Assembly (NCBI GenBank): GCA_009774395.1
Contig: VSNQ01000005.1
Location: 12,181 to 76,180, forward strand
Direction: 5' to 3'
DNA from: Lachnospiraceae bacterium
Lineage (GTDB): Bacteria; Bacillota; Clostridia; Lachnospirales; Lachnospiraceae
DNA length: 64,000 nucleotides
The notes under the pieces: model-generated
What the model was told of the DNA's origin: nothing
Database searches by the model: none
What the model saw: the letters and a program-made list of their open reading frames with translations, nothing else
Made by a program: the position numbers and the translations under genes
Shown: piece by piece, positions 25,146 to 34,957 of the stretch
Numbering within the stretch: the stretch's first letter is position 1
Layout of the letters: each line of letters begins with the position of its first letter

Positions 25146-27035
25146 TTAATCCTCCCTTTCTTCCCCGTACTCCTCGGGCTCTGCCTTTGGAATATATGTG
25201 GGAACAATTTCCTGAATTAACGAGCGCACATCCTCACACTCATTTTCCACTGCTTTTTTTAGATTATTTAACTGCACATAGAACGCCGATTCATCAAATT
25301 CTATCGGTTTTCCAATATGAATCAATTTATTATCCGTATCGGTCAATCCCTCTTCATTCATTAAAAGTTCCTCGTAGAGTTTCTCTCCCGGACGAAGCCC
25401 TGTAAATTCGATTTTAATATCCTCATCCAGCTTATAACCGGAAAGACGGATTAAATTTTTCGCCAGATCAAGAATTTTCACTGGCTCACCCATATCAAGC
25501 ACAAAGATTTCCCCGCCCTTGGCATAAACGCCTGCCTGCAAAACAAGCGAAACCGCCTCAGGAATCGTCATAAAGTATCGGATAATATCGGGATGTGTTA
25601 CTGTAACCGGCCCGCCTGCCGCAATCTGCTTCTTAAAAAGCGGAATAACACTGCCGTTGCTGCCCAGGACATTGCCAAAACGCACCGCCACAAATTCTGT
25701 ATCATAATGGCGGTTATACGTTTGAATAATCATTTCACAAATCCGCTTGCTTGCCCCCATAATATTTGTAGGATTCACTGCCTTGTCCGTGGAAATCAAT
25801 ACAAACTTCTGCACACCGTTCTGCACTGCCGCCTGCGCCGTTTTCCATGTGCCAAATACATTATTCTTAATCGCTTCGTTGGGACTGTCCTCCATTAAAG
25901 GAACGTGCTTGTGCGCCGCTGCATGATATATAATATGCGGGCGATACTCCTGCATAATACTGTTCATGCGGTTTGTATTGCGCACAGAAGCAATTAAAAC
26001 AACCAAATCCAGTTTCGGATATTTGTGTTTGAGTTCCTGCTGAATTTCGTAAGCGTTATTCTCATAAATATCTACGATAATCAATCGTTTGGGTTGATGC
26101 CCTGCAATCTGACGGCACAACTCACTTCCAATCGATCCGCCGCCGCCTGTTATCATTACCGTTTTATTTTTTACATAGTTTAAAATAGAATCCAAATCGA
26201 CTTTGATCGGATCGCGGCCAAGCAAATCTTCTACATCCACATTGCGCAGTTTGCTGACTTTCACTTCGCCGTTTACCAACTGATAAATCCCTGGCAGGGT
26301 TCGCAGTTTACAGCTTGTTTCCTTGCAGATTTCCACAATTGCCCGCATTGTAGGACGGTTCGCAGATGGTATTGCAATAATAATCTCGTCAATCCCGTAC
26401 AATGCCGCATATTCCACGATTTTATCCCTGCCGCCGACAATCTTAATGCCTTGGATAAAGCGCCCCCATTTATTTTCATTATCATCAATAATGCACTTAA
26501 TAACCATTGTGCTAAAATGACTGTTTGTAATCTCCTTAATCACAGTATTACCAGCATCTCCAGCACCGATAATCATAACTCTTGTTCCATTTTTTTTGTT
26601 CTGGCTCTTGTGTACACGCCCTCGCACAATACGATACGAAAATCGTCCAAGTGTTATAATACCCGTAAGTACCAGCGCATACATAAAGTAATAGCTCCTT
26701 GGTATCGGATACTTTAGCAAATTCATGCCTAAGAAATTTAAAACCGCACACAGAAAGCACGCTGCCACAATATTCTGCGCCTCTGCAGTTCCAGCAAAGG
26801 CCCATAGACTATGGTACAATCGAAACATATAAAATACTATCAATGTGATCACCACATTAATCAGCATAAAATTCCATACAGATTCCAAATAGACGTTTGG
26901 TATATCATTAAAATTTAACTCAAAGCGAATCCACAAAGGTATGACACCTGCAACACACGCAGTCATAATGTCAAATAATACCAGTACAATCCTCCGATGT
27001 AAAAGCTGTGTGTTGATATGGTTTATCAGTTTCAT
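25146..27035 (-). CDS. Membrane-anchored UDP-GlcNAc 4,6-dehydratase (PglF/WbpM/CapD family)
   Basis: 629 residues: four N-terminal membrane segments (to about 130), a first Rossmann-like domain (VMIIGAGDAGNTV), then the SDR catalytic domain with MITGGGGSIGSELCRQI, LISTDKAVNPTNIMGASKR and FGNVLGSNGSVIPLF. In this family the usual SDR tyrosine is replaced (here Met in NIMGASK), as seen. It retains C5 configuration and makes UDP-4-keto-6-deoxy-GlcNAc for the downstream PglE-like enzyme. A second, inverting dehydratase (PseB) is encoded at 44727, so the locus channels UDP-GlcNAc two ways. Confidence 0.93.
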   Translation of the reverse strand: MKLINHINTQLLHRRIVLVLFDIMTACVAGVIPLWIRFELNFNDIPNVYLESVWNFMLINVVITLIVFYMFRLYHSLWAFAGTAEAQNIVAACFLCAVLNFLGMNLLKYPIPRSYYFMYALVLTGIITLGRFSYRIVRGRVHKSQNKKNGTRVMIIGAGDAGNTVIKEITNSHFSTMVIKCIIDDNENKWGRFIQGIKIVGGRDKIVEYAALYGIDEIIIAIPSANRPTMRAIVEICKETSCKLRTLPGIYQLVNGEVKVSKLRNVDVEDLLGRDPIKVDLDSILNYVKNKTVMITGGGGSIGSELCRQIAGHQPKRLIIVDIYENNAYEIQQELKHKYPKLDLVVLIASVRNTNRMNSIMQEYRPHIIYHAAAHKHVPLMEDSPNEAIKNNVFGTWKTAQAAVQNGVQKFVLISTDKAVNPTNIMGASKRICEMIIQTYNRHYDTEFVAVRFGNVLGSNGSVIPLFKKQIAAGGPVTVTHPDIIRYFMTIPEAVSLVLQAGVYAKGGEIFVLDMGEPVKILDLAKNLIRLSGYKLDEDIKIEFTGLRPGEKLYEELLMNEEGLTDTDNKLIHIGKPIEFDESAFYVQLNNLKKAVENECEDVRSLIQEIVPTYIPKAEPEEYGEERED

Positions 27036-27093
27036 TTTACTTCTCTCCTATTTCGCAGCTTTGCGGCTGCACAAACATGCTGCGTAAAACTTT

Positions 27094-29793
27094 TCACGCG
27101 GATGCTTTCACCAATAGCACCTGTAAAACCAAAAAGCAAAACCCCGCCGGAATACAGGGATGAAACGCCCATTCAGTCAGGCTTACAAGTCCGAATACGA
27201 CAACTAATGAAAAAGGTACCAAATAAATACTATATTTTTTCCCCTGTGTATAAAACAGGCAAATAGAACGCCACAGCGACAAAGCACATATCGCCAAAAA
27301 TAAAATGCCTGCAATCAAGCCAAAATTATAAGCAACCTGCAAATAAGAATTATGGGCATGGGCATAATCCTCACCGTCTTCGTTCACTGGTGCCATTTTG
27401 GGATGTCCGCGAAACTCCAATGCCTGAAAATAGTCGCCAAAAATCTCAAATCGTCCATTCGATATATCATTTTGGGATTTCTTATCCTCCTCCCCGTCTG
27501 CCTCAAGCTCTGCAGCCTGCACAGACTGCTGCGCAAATACATCGATATCCACTCCAGATAAATCGTTGCCATTGTATACAAGGAAATTTTGTTCCCCTTG
27601 AGTGCGGTGCTTCTCATCAAGACCCTGATCTTTTTCAAAATACTGTTCCCTTTTACGATTTTGTCCTTTTTCAAGACGCGCCGACTCCCCTCTATCCGCA
27701 TTTTCCTTTTGAAACCGCCCAAACAGTGCTAGGAAAAATCGTTCCACGGTCATATATTTATCAGAATTAATCGGATCGCCTTTATAAACCATAAAGCTTT
27801 CATCCTGAAACTCAATATCATAGCGAACAGGGTCATTGACCAACGCTGGAACCATACGAATTGCCGTAAAAACCATGGGGAAGCTGACAAGAATTACCGC
27901 GGCAAGCATTCCAAACTCTTGCAGCAGCCTCTTGGATGTTTTGCGGTATGTCACTGCCGCAAGCGCTGCCACTGCTGCCACAGTTACAGTACAGGTTAGC
28001 ATTGCTGTGCGTGACATAGACAGCAGTACAAATCCAAACGCACACGCCGTTACAAAATACTCGCCGAAACAACGCCAAAGCATTTTCTTTCTATCCCGCA
28101 GTTTACCGTAAAGCTTCCCCACAGCCGCACCGATTACCACGGCAAGATACATCCCCGTACACGCTACAGTATGGAAAATACCACCATACCGATACAGCAT
28201 CCAATAGTGATGCGGCCGATGCAGCAGGCAAAACAGGCAAACCAGCCCAAAGCTAAGCAAAATACCATTCGTTAAATTCCTTAAAAATCGGCTTCGCGCA
28301 GCCGGTGTCAGCTTTATAAAAAACATTGCAATAAATGGCAGCACCGCCGTAAACACCCATGTTTTTTCAAAACGATATGCAAACATCAGTATGGAAAATA
28401 CCAACCAAAACCCACCATATAAAATCTGCTGCCAATATCTGCGCAAAAAGCCCTGCCAATCTGAGAAATTCTCTGTAATTGCCTGCATTGCTGCACGAAT
28501 GCTTTTGGTTTTAAGCCGCAATAGCGTACTTAAAATCAACAGTCCCCATGCTGCCACCACGCCGCACGTAAGACGCGCTACCAATAGTTCTTTCTCATCC
28601 TCCATAAAATCCCTGCAATACAATCCTGTTCCAACTGCAGCGATAGCAAGCCATATCAGACTTCCAATATGAAGAAACTGCCTCCCCCCATACATCATTA
28701 GAAAAGCAATCGCAAGAAAAATCAACATCCAGCGCGTATTAGTAATATGATAGTATTCCCGATCTGCATTAACATATTGACATAATGCATAAAATAAAAA
28801 GCCAAAACTCACTGTCTGGATATAATTGCGCCATATTAGAGAACGCCGCACTTGCGCTGTAAGCTGTGTTTCCTTTGGTTTCTTAGGAAAAAACAGCGGA
28901 AGCCACAGTGCACCTGCTGCCCAAAATCCCGCGGCCGCAATCGCAACTGTAAAAAACAGCCTGTCCGCTGCTGCACCGCCAAAACGGTTTTGCACGACGG
29001 AAAAAACAAATAAACTAACAAGTGCAATTATAACTGCAATACTTGCCGCAATCCGCACATATTTTTGCACTATCTGCTGATACCCTGAAAAGTATCTGTC
29101 ATAGCAAAAAAGCACATACGCCGCAAGTAAATACAATCCCCCCGCAGCCACAAGAATCAAAATATCATACACAACCATTCCCACCACGCTAAGCGGTTTG
29201 GTATAGTCAAAATCCGCGGCCAAACAGATGGTATCATTGATTACGCCGTCAATATACAATGTACTGTTTTCAAGCTGCGCAAGCTGTCCTCTGTCCGCTG
29301 TCGGCAGAAAAATTTCCGCACTGCAGTCCTCCGGCACCAGTACTTCATAGTAGTATTCTATATCCTGCTCCACATCGAGATCCGGCGTTGCACACAGATA
29401 TCCGTCTTTTGCAATATCCTTACAGCTATAGATTTCCTCATAGATGCAAGAAAAACTATCATTATACAAACGGAATAAAATCGTCTGTGCTCGTTCCACC
29501 GTTTTGGGCATTTCACAGCGCAGATACAAGGTTATATGAGATAAATGTGTATCCGAAAAAAATATCTTTTGCAATTTTTTATCCGTCTGTGTAAAACGTT
29601 CTCCCGCAGCGCCTGCCTGCTGTGCCGACGAAAACGCCTTCTGCTTGGAGTACGTATGCTTTTGATAAACCTGCATAGGGTATACTCGAACCAGCAGGAT
29701 AAAAGCTATCGTCGCAAACACGATCTGAATCCATGTATTTCGATAGACATTTTTTTCATCTGACAATATTTTTGCCAAGAAATTTCCTTTCAT
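27094..29793 (-). CDS. Wzy/O-antigen-ligase-like polymerase with extracytoplasmic N-terminal domain
   Basis: About 899 residues. One membrane segment near residue 25 is followed by an extracytoplasmic beta-rich domain (about 50-205), then roughly a dozen membrane segments. LLSMSRTAMLT matches the Wzy_C/WaaL signature, and AHAHNSYLQVAYNFGLIAG is the conserved His-containing motif near the C terminus. A large charged loop (about 680-790) precedes it. ATG 29793 (AGGGAAAGAG seven bases upstream) is preferred to the TTG at 29799. It probably polymerises or ligates the repeat units outside the membrane. The N-terminal domain is extra relative to most Wzy proteins. Confidence 0.85.
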   Translation of the reverse strand: MKGNFLAKILSDEKNVYRNTWIQIVFATIAFILLVRVYPMQVYQKHTYSKQKAFSSAQQAGAAGERFTQTDKKLQKIFFSDTHLSHITLYLRCEMPKTVERAQTILFRLYNDSFSCIYEEIYSCKDIAKDGYLCATPDLDVEQDIEYYYEVLVPEDCSAEIFLPTADRGQLAQLENSTLYIDGVINDTICLAADFDYTKPLSVVGMVVYDILILVAAGGLYLLAAYVLFCYDRYFSGYQQIVQKYVRIAASIAVIIALVSLFVFSVVQNRFGGAAADRLFFTVAIAAAGFWAAGALWLPLFFPKKPKETQLTAQVRRSLIWRNYIQTVSFGFLFYALCQYVNADREYYHITNTRWMLIFLAIAFLMMYGGRQFLHIGSLIWLAIAAVGTGLYCRDFMEDEKELLVARLTCGVVAAWGLLILSTLLRLKTKSIRAAMQAITENFSDWQGFLRRYWQQILYGGFWLVFSILMFAYRFEKTWVFTAVLPFIAMFFIKLTPAARSRFLRNLTNGILLSFGLVCLFCLLHRPHHYWMLYRYGGIFHTVACTGMYLAVVIGAAVGKLYGKLRDRKKMLWRCFGEYFVTACAFGFVLLSMSRTAMLTCTVTVAAVAALAAVTYRKTSKRLLQEFGMLAAVILVSFPMVFTAIRMVPALVNDPVRYDIEFQDESFMVYKGDPINSDKYMTVERFFLALFGRFQKENADRGESARLEKGQNRKREQYFEKDQGLDEKHRTQGEQNFLVYNGNDLSGVDIDVFAQQSVQAAELEADGEEDKKSQNDISNGRFEIFGDYFQALEFRGHPKMAPVNEDGEDYAHAHNSYLQVAYNFGLIAGILFLAICALSLWRSICLFYTQGKKYSIYLVPFSLVVVFGLVSLTEWAFHPCIPAGFCFLVLQVLLVKASA

Positions 29794-29823
29794 CCCCAAA
29801 CTCTTTCCCTGCGCTTTCTAATC

Positions 29824-29873
29824 TGTATACATAATTGTATACACAATTGTATACATACCATAATGGATTATGG
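29824..29873. promoter_or_regulatory. Candidate operator array: three TGTATACA palindromes at 12-bp spacing plus a CCATAAT inverted repeat
   Basis: TGTATACA occurs at 29824-29831, 29836-29843 and 29848-29855, each separated by AATT/CAAT-type 4-bp spacers, followed by CCATAATGGATTATGG (29858-29873). This is in the leader of the Wzy-like gene, 30-80 bp upstream of its start. The TGTA-TACA palindrome resembles operators of GntR-family repressors. No regulator gene adjoins. Confidence 0.5.
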
Positions 29874-30000
29874 CATACCATATTGTACTAAGTTTTCCAC
29901 AATTTCATAGCTTTCATTTATCTTTGCGGCAACTTCCATAATTTGTTATTACCATTATTTTACATTTCTACCGCGTTTCAGTATAGCACAATACAACATA

Positions 30001-30942
30001 TTATACAACTGTTTTGCCTTTTGTGATTTCTTCTCGGACAACATACTGCGGAGAATTATTAATACTAATATAAATACGCCCAATATATTCTCCAATCAGT
30101 CCCAGCATAACCATTAGCATACCGCCGATAAATACAATTGCCGCCATCATAGAGCTAAATCCCAGCGGCACAGCCGGATTCACAAATTTCTTAATAATTG
30201 TATAAAAACCATATAAAAATCCGCTGACTGCGAAAATAGCGCCGGCAACCGTTGCAATTCGCAGCGGCAATATCGAAAACGCAGTAAATCCGTTAAACCA
30301 CAGCCCCAGCAGTTTCTTCATGGTATAGCCGGAACTGCCAATTTCACGGCTGCGATGATTGACTGGTACATTTGCAATATTCCTTGTTGCCCGCAGTACC
30401 AGCCCAATTACATACGGATAACTATTCTCATATTCCAGCATACTATCCACTACAAACCGTCTTGCCGCAAAATAACTGGTTATCTGCAGTTCCTTTGGCT
30501 TTTCCAGCATAACCCTTGTCATAATATCATTCATCCATGTACCAAAATTCCGAAATGCACTATGTTTTTTATTCTCATAACTGGCATAAATCACATCTCT
30601 GCCATTCTCTATGCCCTCTATCAGCTTGCCAACCTCGCAAGCCGGTGTCTGGCCATCATCATCCAGACACACGACAATATCGCCGTCCGACCTGCGCAGT
30701 CCTGCCATTAATGCCGCGTGCTGCCCGAAATTTTTTGCCAAGTCAATGCCTGTAATATTATCATATTGGCTGCACAGTCTGCGGATTACTGCAAAGGTAT
30801 CGTCCGGCGAACAATCGTTTACCAGAAATATATCATATTCATATGCTGCTAATCCCCGCATTGTTTCCCTTATTTCCTCTACCACGTGCGCAAGTGTTTT
30901 CTCACTCCGATAGCAAGGAATAATAAAACTGATTTTACTCAT
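30001..30942 (-). CDS. GT2-family glycosyltransferase with two C-terminal membrane helices (GtrB/DPM-like)
   Basis: About 313 residues. The GT-A domain starts SKISFIIPCYRSEKTL, has VNDCSPDDT and the metal-binding CLDDDGQTP, then two membrane helices (about 220-290). This is the layout of polyprenyl-phosphate sugar synthases such as GtrB, which make Und-P-linked donors for GT-C enzymes. That would fit the GT-C-like proteins at 18243, 31568 and 35160. ATG 30942 follows AGGGGG by five bases; a longer in-frame start 22 codons earlier overlaps nothing useful and lacks a ribosome site. Confidence 0.88.
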   Translation of the reverse strand: MSKISFIIPCYRSEKTLAHVVEEIRETMRGLAAYEYDIFLVNDCSPDDTFAVIRRLCSQYDNITGIDLAKNFGQHAALMAGLRRSDGDIVVCLDDDGQTPACEVGKLIEGIENGRDVIYASYENKKHSAFRNFGTWMNDIMTRVMLEKPKELQITSYFAARRFVVDSMLEYENSYPYVIGLVLRATRNIANVPVNHRSREIGSSGYTMKKLLGLWFNGFTAFSILPLRIATVAGAIFAVSGFLYGFYTIIKKFVNPAVPLGFSSMMAAIVFIGGMLMVMLGLIGEYIGRIYISINNSPQYVVREEITKGKTVV

Positions 30943-30958
30943 GAAAACCCCCTGTTTC

Positions 30959-31507
30959 TTACAGTTCCCTATTCCGATGAATAATCCCAAACAATACCAC
31001 ATCTTCATAGTTCCCGTTTATCCGCACATCTTCCCGAAAATATGCCTCCCGCTCGTAACCTGCCCGTATATGCAGGCGAAGACTCGGCTCATTATACGCC
31101 AGTACCCGTGCAATAATCTTATGCAGCCCAAGCTGTTCAAAGCCATAGCGCACAATTAAGCGCACCGCTTCCGTTCCAATTCCTTTCCCGCGCGCTATAC
31201 TGTCCCCTAAAAAAATCCCACTCTCTGCCTTATTATTTTCTTCCTCAAAATGCTGCAAATATACACATCCCTGCGGTTTATCATCTGCCAGGGAACACAC
31301 AACAAACTGGTGTACCAGCCCGATTTCCACCTTATTGTGCAGCCAGTCCAAATGTTCTTGTTTCGTAATTGGTTTTCGGTAAATAAAATTTTCCCTTACA
31401 TTGTCAGAATTGCGCCACCCCAGCACCATATCCGTATCCGCTGCTGTTATAGGCCGAAGATAAACCTGATTTCCGCTGATTCTGTAATCTTTTGCCACAG
31501 GCTCCAT
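30959..31507 (-). CDS. GNAT-family N-acetyltransferase
   Basis: 182 residues. LRPITAADTDMVLGWRNSDNVR opens like RimJ/RimL or PseH/WecD transferases, and motif A reads SIARGKGIGTEAVRLIVRYG, the acetyl-CoA pyrophosphate loop. It could acetylate the 4-amino group of a dideoxy sugar, for instance the product of the WecE/FdtB-type aminotransferase at 33802. It lies 16 bp upstream of the GT2 start. Substrate inferred from context only. Confidence 0.85.
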   Translation of the reverse strand: MEPVAKDYRISGNQVYLRPITAADTDMVLGWRNSDNVRENFIYRKPITKQEHLDWLHNKVEIGLVHQFVVCSLADDKPQGCVYLQHFEEENNKAESGIFLGDSIARGKGIGTEAVRLIVRYGFEQLGLHKIIARVLAYNEPSLRLHIRAGYEREAYFREDVRINGNYEDVVLFGIIHRNREL

Positions 31508-31538
31508 TTGTCTACCCCTCCGGTTTCTCTATTTATTA

Positions 31539-31571
31539 ATAGTAAACGCAAATACTATTTGTGTTTACTAT
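31539..31571. repeat. Minimal palindrome of the ATAGTAAACG family
   Basis: ATAGTAAACGCAAAT and ATTTGTGTTTACTAT are 15-bp arms with one wobble pair around ACT. The same ends bound the nested unit at 5937-6038. It fills the gap between the GNAT gene and the membrane protein whose TAG stop (31568-31570) lies inside one arm. Confidence 0.55.
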
Positions 31572-33559
31572 ACTTCCTTCTTCTGCTTATAGACCAGCTT
31601 ATAGACAGAAAATGCAGGGTTATATTCCATATCATCAATTCTATCAATGCACTGTGCTTCCACAGAAAGTCCCCTCTTGAAATAATATTGTTCTAACCAG
31701 CCTAAATCCTTGTCACAAGCGGCAATAAAAAATGTTTCTGCCGCATTTTTATTTTTCTTAGCAGAATAAAGCGCACTCTGTACATCTTTTAAGCCAGACC
31801 TTGCAAGCTTTTTCTTATATAAAGGGCTTTTTGCCACCCAGCCGCCGCAGATATCATAATTACGGTAAGTATTATCCACTTCACAAAATATTTTTTCTGC
31901 ATAAGGTATCCCCTGATATGAAGTGGAGGAGTATACATCAATAATATAATAATTCCCCTTATTGGATTTGCAATACTCCATTAATGCCCCCCATCTACCG
32001 CCAACATACTCCCGTGCCGTATATTCTTCTGATACCATATGAAAATTTACCGCAAATGCACCTGCTAAAAATAAAATACACAGCACACTGATCACCATAT
32101 TCGTTAGCGTTCCAAAAAACCACACCGACCGCGCTTCCTGCCTTGTCATGCCCTGCTGCACCGAATTATCCAAAGATAAACTCCCCTGCGGCAAATCATT
32201 GAGAAGAAAACCAAGCAGCACCGCAAGCTCCATCATTAAAAGCGGCATTGTAACACGGCTGACAATCCGGTCTACCATATATAAATATAGCCATAAAATA
32301 CTGCGAATAACCAGCAAAGCAAGAATTTTAAACAACGCCTGTCCTTTTTTCAGATGTCTTGGCGCAGTTTCTTCTGTTGGCACAAAAACTGGAAAAAAGC
32401 ACAGTAAAATATAGACAACATATGTTCCCGCCACCGCATAGCCGCAGACTGCTTCGCCAGAAAATATCTGTTTCGATTCCTCTCCTTGATGAAAAAAAGC
32501 ATTATACAAGCTGCTTACACCCGATAACAAATGTTCTTTATAAAGCCATAACGCCTCGGAAACACTGTTTTTACTAACAAATCCAAAGGTACTGTGCAGC
32601 GCCTGCCCGTTCTGTGCCTGCTGTCGCTGATACGCTGCCAAAGAATCCAACACCCATGAATCAATCGACTCATCAAGGGCAAAATTATAGTTTTCCAAAA
32701 GCGCATACGATTCTTCTGACAAACCTGTCTGTTCTACAATATCTGTGTCTGCGTTATTTTCATCAGAATAATATTCTGGAAGCCCATAAAAATCATATAA
32801 TTTCGTTCTTGCGTCAAAAAACTGCCGAAAACTCATCCAGTCACTGCTGCTGTACGCTAGATAATCCAGTGAAATCACTACTAACATCCCAAACAACGCT
32901 GTACCAAGTGTAATCAAATATTTCCGAAAATTCACTCCCGTAAAAATTTTTTCTTCGCCGCCCCATTTTACCATACCTGCAAGCAGTAAAAACGGCATAA
33001 GCATCAAACATATTTCTGTACGAATCATAAAAGAGAGCACTACCAACAGTACTGGCACCATATTGCGGCGCAGAAATGCAGACGGCTTGTCTGCCCGCTT
33101 TGCCGTAAGGAACAAAAATACCGCGCCTATCATGCACAGCCCAGCCGTAATACTATACTGTATAATTACCAATTCCCTTAATATCAGCCCAAGAGCCAGC
33201 ACCGCCTCTGTAACCAATGCTGCAGTTTTGCCGATTCCCGTTTTTGCCAGCCCCCAAAGCCGCCATGCCGCCAACATCAGCACACCAAACTGACAGCAGC
33301 ACAAAAACACTCCAAACCAGGGCATCTCAGGCATCACTTTATATGCCGACGCAATCAACCATGACAGTGGATACAACATTTGTATACTGTATCCGCTCGG
33401 CACACCTGTATAAGCGCCTGACAAGATATCCTTAATTACTGTATCATCATTTAAGTCATAATAAAAATCAAAACATACTGCCGGAATCGCAACAACGCAG
33501 AATGTAAAAATCAAAACGCCGCAGACTTTCCCAGTCATTCCTTTTGCACCGCCACCCAT
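31568..33559 (-). CDS. Polytopic membrane protein, probable GT-C glycosyltransferase
   Basis: 663 residues, about ten to twelve membrane segments and a C-terminal soluble tail (about 510-663). After the first helix comes DFYYDLNDDTVIKDILSGAYTG, an acidic first-loop motif typical of GT-C enzymes that use polyprenyl-phosphate sugars. A large extracytoplasmic loop with YSDENNADTD is around 240-320. The start at ATG 33559 has AGGAG 13 bases upstream; an ATG seven codons later is also possible. It likely modifies the polymer with a sugar from the GtrB-like GT2 product. No precise family was recognised. Confidence 0.65.
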   Translation of the reverse strand: MGGGAKGMTGKVCGVLIFTFCVVAIPAVCFDFYYDLNDDTVIKDILSGAYTGVPSGYSIQMLYPLSWLIASAYKVMPEMPWFGVFLCCCQFGVLMLAAWRLWGLAKTGIGKTAALVTEAVLALGLILRELVIIQYSITAGLCMIGAVFLFLTAKRADKPSAFLRRNMVPVLLVVLSFMIRTEICLMLMPFLLLAGMVKWGGEEKIFTGVNFRKYLITLGTALFGMLVVISLDYLAYSSSDWMSFRQFFDARTKLYDFYGLPEYYSDENNADTDIVEQTGLSEESYALLENYNFALDESIDSWVLDSLAAYQRQQAQNGQALHSTFGFVSKNSVSEALWLYKEHLLSGVSSLYNAFFHQGEESKQIFSGEAVCGYAVAGTYVVYILLCFFPVFVPTEETAPRHLKKGQALFKILALLVIRSILWLYLYMVDRIVSRVTMPLLMMELAVLLGFLLNDLPQGSLSLDNSVQQGMTRQEARSVWFFGTLTNMVISVLCILFLAGAFAVNFHMVSEEYTAREYVGGRWGALMEYCKSNKGNYYIIDVYSSTSYQGIPYAEKIFCEVDNTYRNYDICGGWVAKSPLYKKKLARSGLKDVQSALYSAKKNKNAAETFFIAACDKDLGWLEQYYFKRGLSVEAQCIDRIDDMEYNPAFSVYKLVYKQKKEV

Positions 33560-33671
33560 TTATCTGACAGAGCTCCTTCCCTTTTGAAAATTATTCCTGC
33601 ACCGCATACCCGAACGATTTCGGAATAATTTCTTACGGATTTACCATACTCATATTTACCCACGTTTGTTA

Positions 33672-33801
33672 GGAACTGTTCCGAAATGGGGCTGTCGCAT
33701 TAAGGAAAATAGATACAAGATATCATAGCACTGCGCTACATTTTATACAATATCTTGTATAGTTATAACTTATTGCGACAGCTCCATTTATCAACAATTT
33801 G
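33672..33801. mobile_element. MITE-like palindromic element, copy F (130 bp)
   Basis: It starts GGAACTGTTCCGAAATGGGG and has long arms (AAATGGGGCTGTCGCATTAAG with AATAAG...GCGACAGCTCCATTT), with TAGC...GCTA in the centre. It is flanked by TTA on the left (33669-33671) and right (33802-33804). The right TTA is also the TAA stop codon of the aminotransferase gene. The outermost right end is diverged. A one-armed fragment is at 10597-10618. Confidence 0.6.
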
Positions 33802-34938
33802 TTAGTATGAAACACCGTAAAATTCCTTGATTTTGCTGACAATATAGTCAACTTCCGACTCTTTTAATGTGAAGAACAGCGGCAGTCGAAACAGACGCTC
33901 GCTCTCTTTTGTTGTATAGATATCCTCTCCACGGAACTCGCCAAACTTTAAGCCTGCTGGTGCCGTATGCAGCGGCACATAATGAAATACCGACAAAATA
34001 CCGTTCTCTTTAAGAAATGCAAGCAGCCGCGTCCGTTCTTCCATATCTTTTGCTTTGGCATAGTACATATGACCATTATGAATACATCCCTCTGGTATTA
34101 CCGGCAGTTCCAAAATCCCCCGCTCTTGCAGCGGCTGTAATTGTGTATGATACTGCTCCCAGCGTTCCAACCTTGCCTTGGTTATCTCTTTGGCAAGCTC
34201 TAGCTGCGCCCATAAATATGCCGCATTCATATCGCTTGGCAGATAGGACGAGCCATAATTCATCCAGCGGTATTTATCTACCTGACCACGGTAATACTGC
34301 GAACGGTTTGTCCCTTTTTCACGGATAATCTCTGCTTCCTGTATATACTTCTTATCACGGATAAGCAGCGCTCCGCCCTCGCCCATACTGACATTCTTTG
34401 TTTCATGAAAAGAATAACACCCAAAATCCCCAAATGTGCCTAGTGCTTTTCCTTGATAACTTGCCAGAATACACTGTGCCGCGTCCTCAATTACCATTAA
34501 ATTATATTTCTCGGCAATTGCCATAATCGTTTCCATCTCACACGCCACGCCTGCATAGTGCACAGGAACAATCGCCCTTGTACGCTTTGTAATTGCTGCC
34601 TCTATTTTGTTCTCGTCAATATTCATTGTATCTGGCCGAATATCCACAAACACTGCCTTTGCGCCGCGCAGTACAAAAGCATCCGCTGTTGATACAAATG
34701 TATACGCAGGCATAATCACCTCATCGCCCTCCTGAATCTCTGCAAGCAGCGCTGCAAGTTCCGTAGCATGTGTGCAGGAGGTGGTCAGTAAACACTTACT
34801 CGTTCCTGTCTGCTCCTCAATCCATTCGCTGCACTTCTTAGTGAACGGCCCATCACCGCAAATCTTTTGATTTTCCACAGCCTGTTTAATATATTCTATC
34901 TCTTTCCCCGTAAAGGGCGGTACGTTAAAATTAATCAT
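33802..34938 (-). CDS. dTDP-4-amino-4,6-dideoxygalactose-type aminotransferase (WecE/RffA or FdtB family)
   Basis: About 378 residues. It opens MINFNVPPFTGKE as WecE/RffA does, with LLTTSCTHATELAALL, VIEDAAQCI and the PLP-lysine region FGCYSFHETKNVSMGEGG. ATG 34938 is fixed by a perfect AAGGAGGG five bases upstream. No dTDP-glucose synthesis genes (rmlA/B) are in the window, so the keto-sugar must be made elsewhere, or the enzyme uses another nucleotide sugar. The GNAT at 30959 is a natural partner. Its stop codon is formed by the TTA repeat of palindromic element F. Confidence 0.88.
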   Translation of the reverse strand: MINFNVPPFTGKEIEYIKQAVENQKICGDGPFTKKCSEWIEEQTGTSKCLLTTSCTHATELAALLAEIQEGDEVIMPAYTFVSTADAFVLRGAKAVFVDIRPDTMNIDENKIEAAITKRTRAIVPVHYAGVACEMETIMAIAEKYNLMVIEDAAQCILASYQGKALGTFGDFGCYSFHETKNVSMGEGGALLIRDKKYIQEAEIIREKGTNRSQYYRGQVDKYRWMNYGSSYLPSDMNAAYLWAQLELAKEITKARLERWEQYHTQLQPLQERGILELPVIPEGCIHNGHMYYAKAKDMEERTRLLAFLKENGILSVFHYVPLHTAPAGLKFGEFRGEDIYTTKESERLFRLPLFFTLKESEVDYIVSKIKEFYGVSY

Positions 34939-34957
34939 GTTTTCCCTCCTTTTAGCA

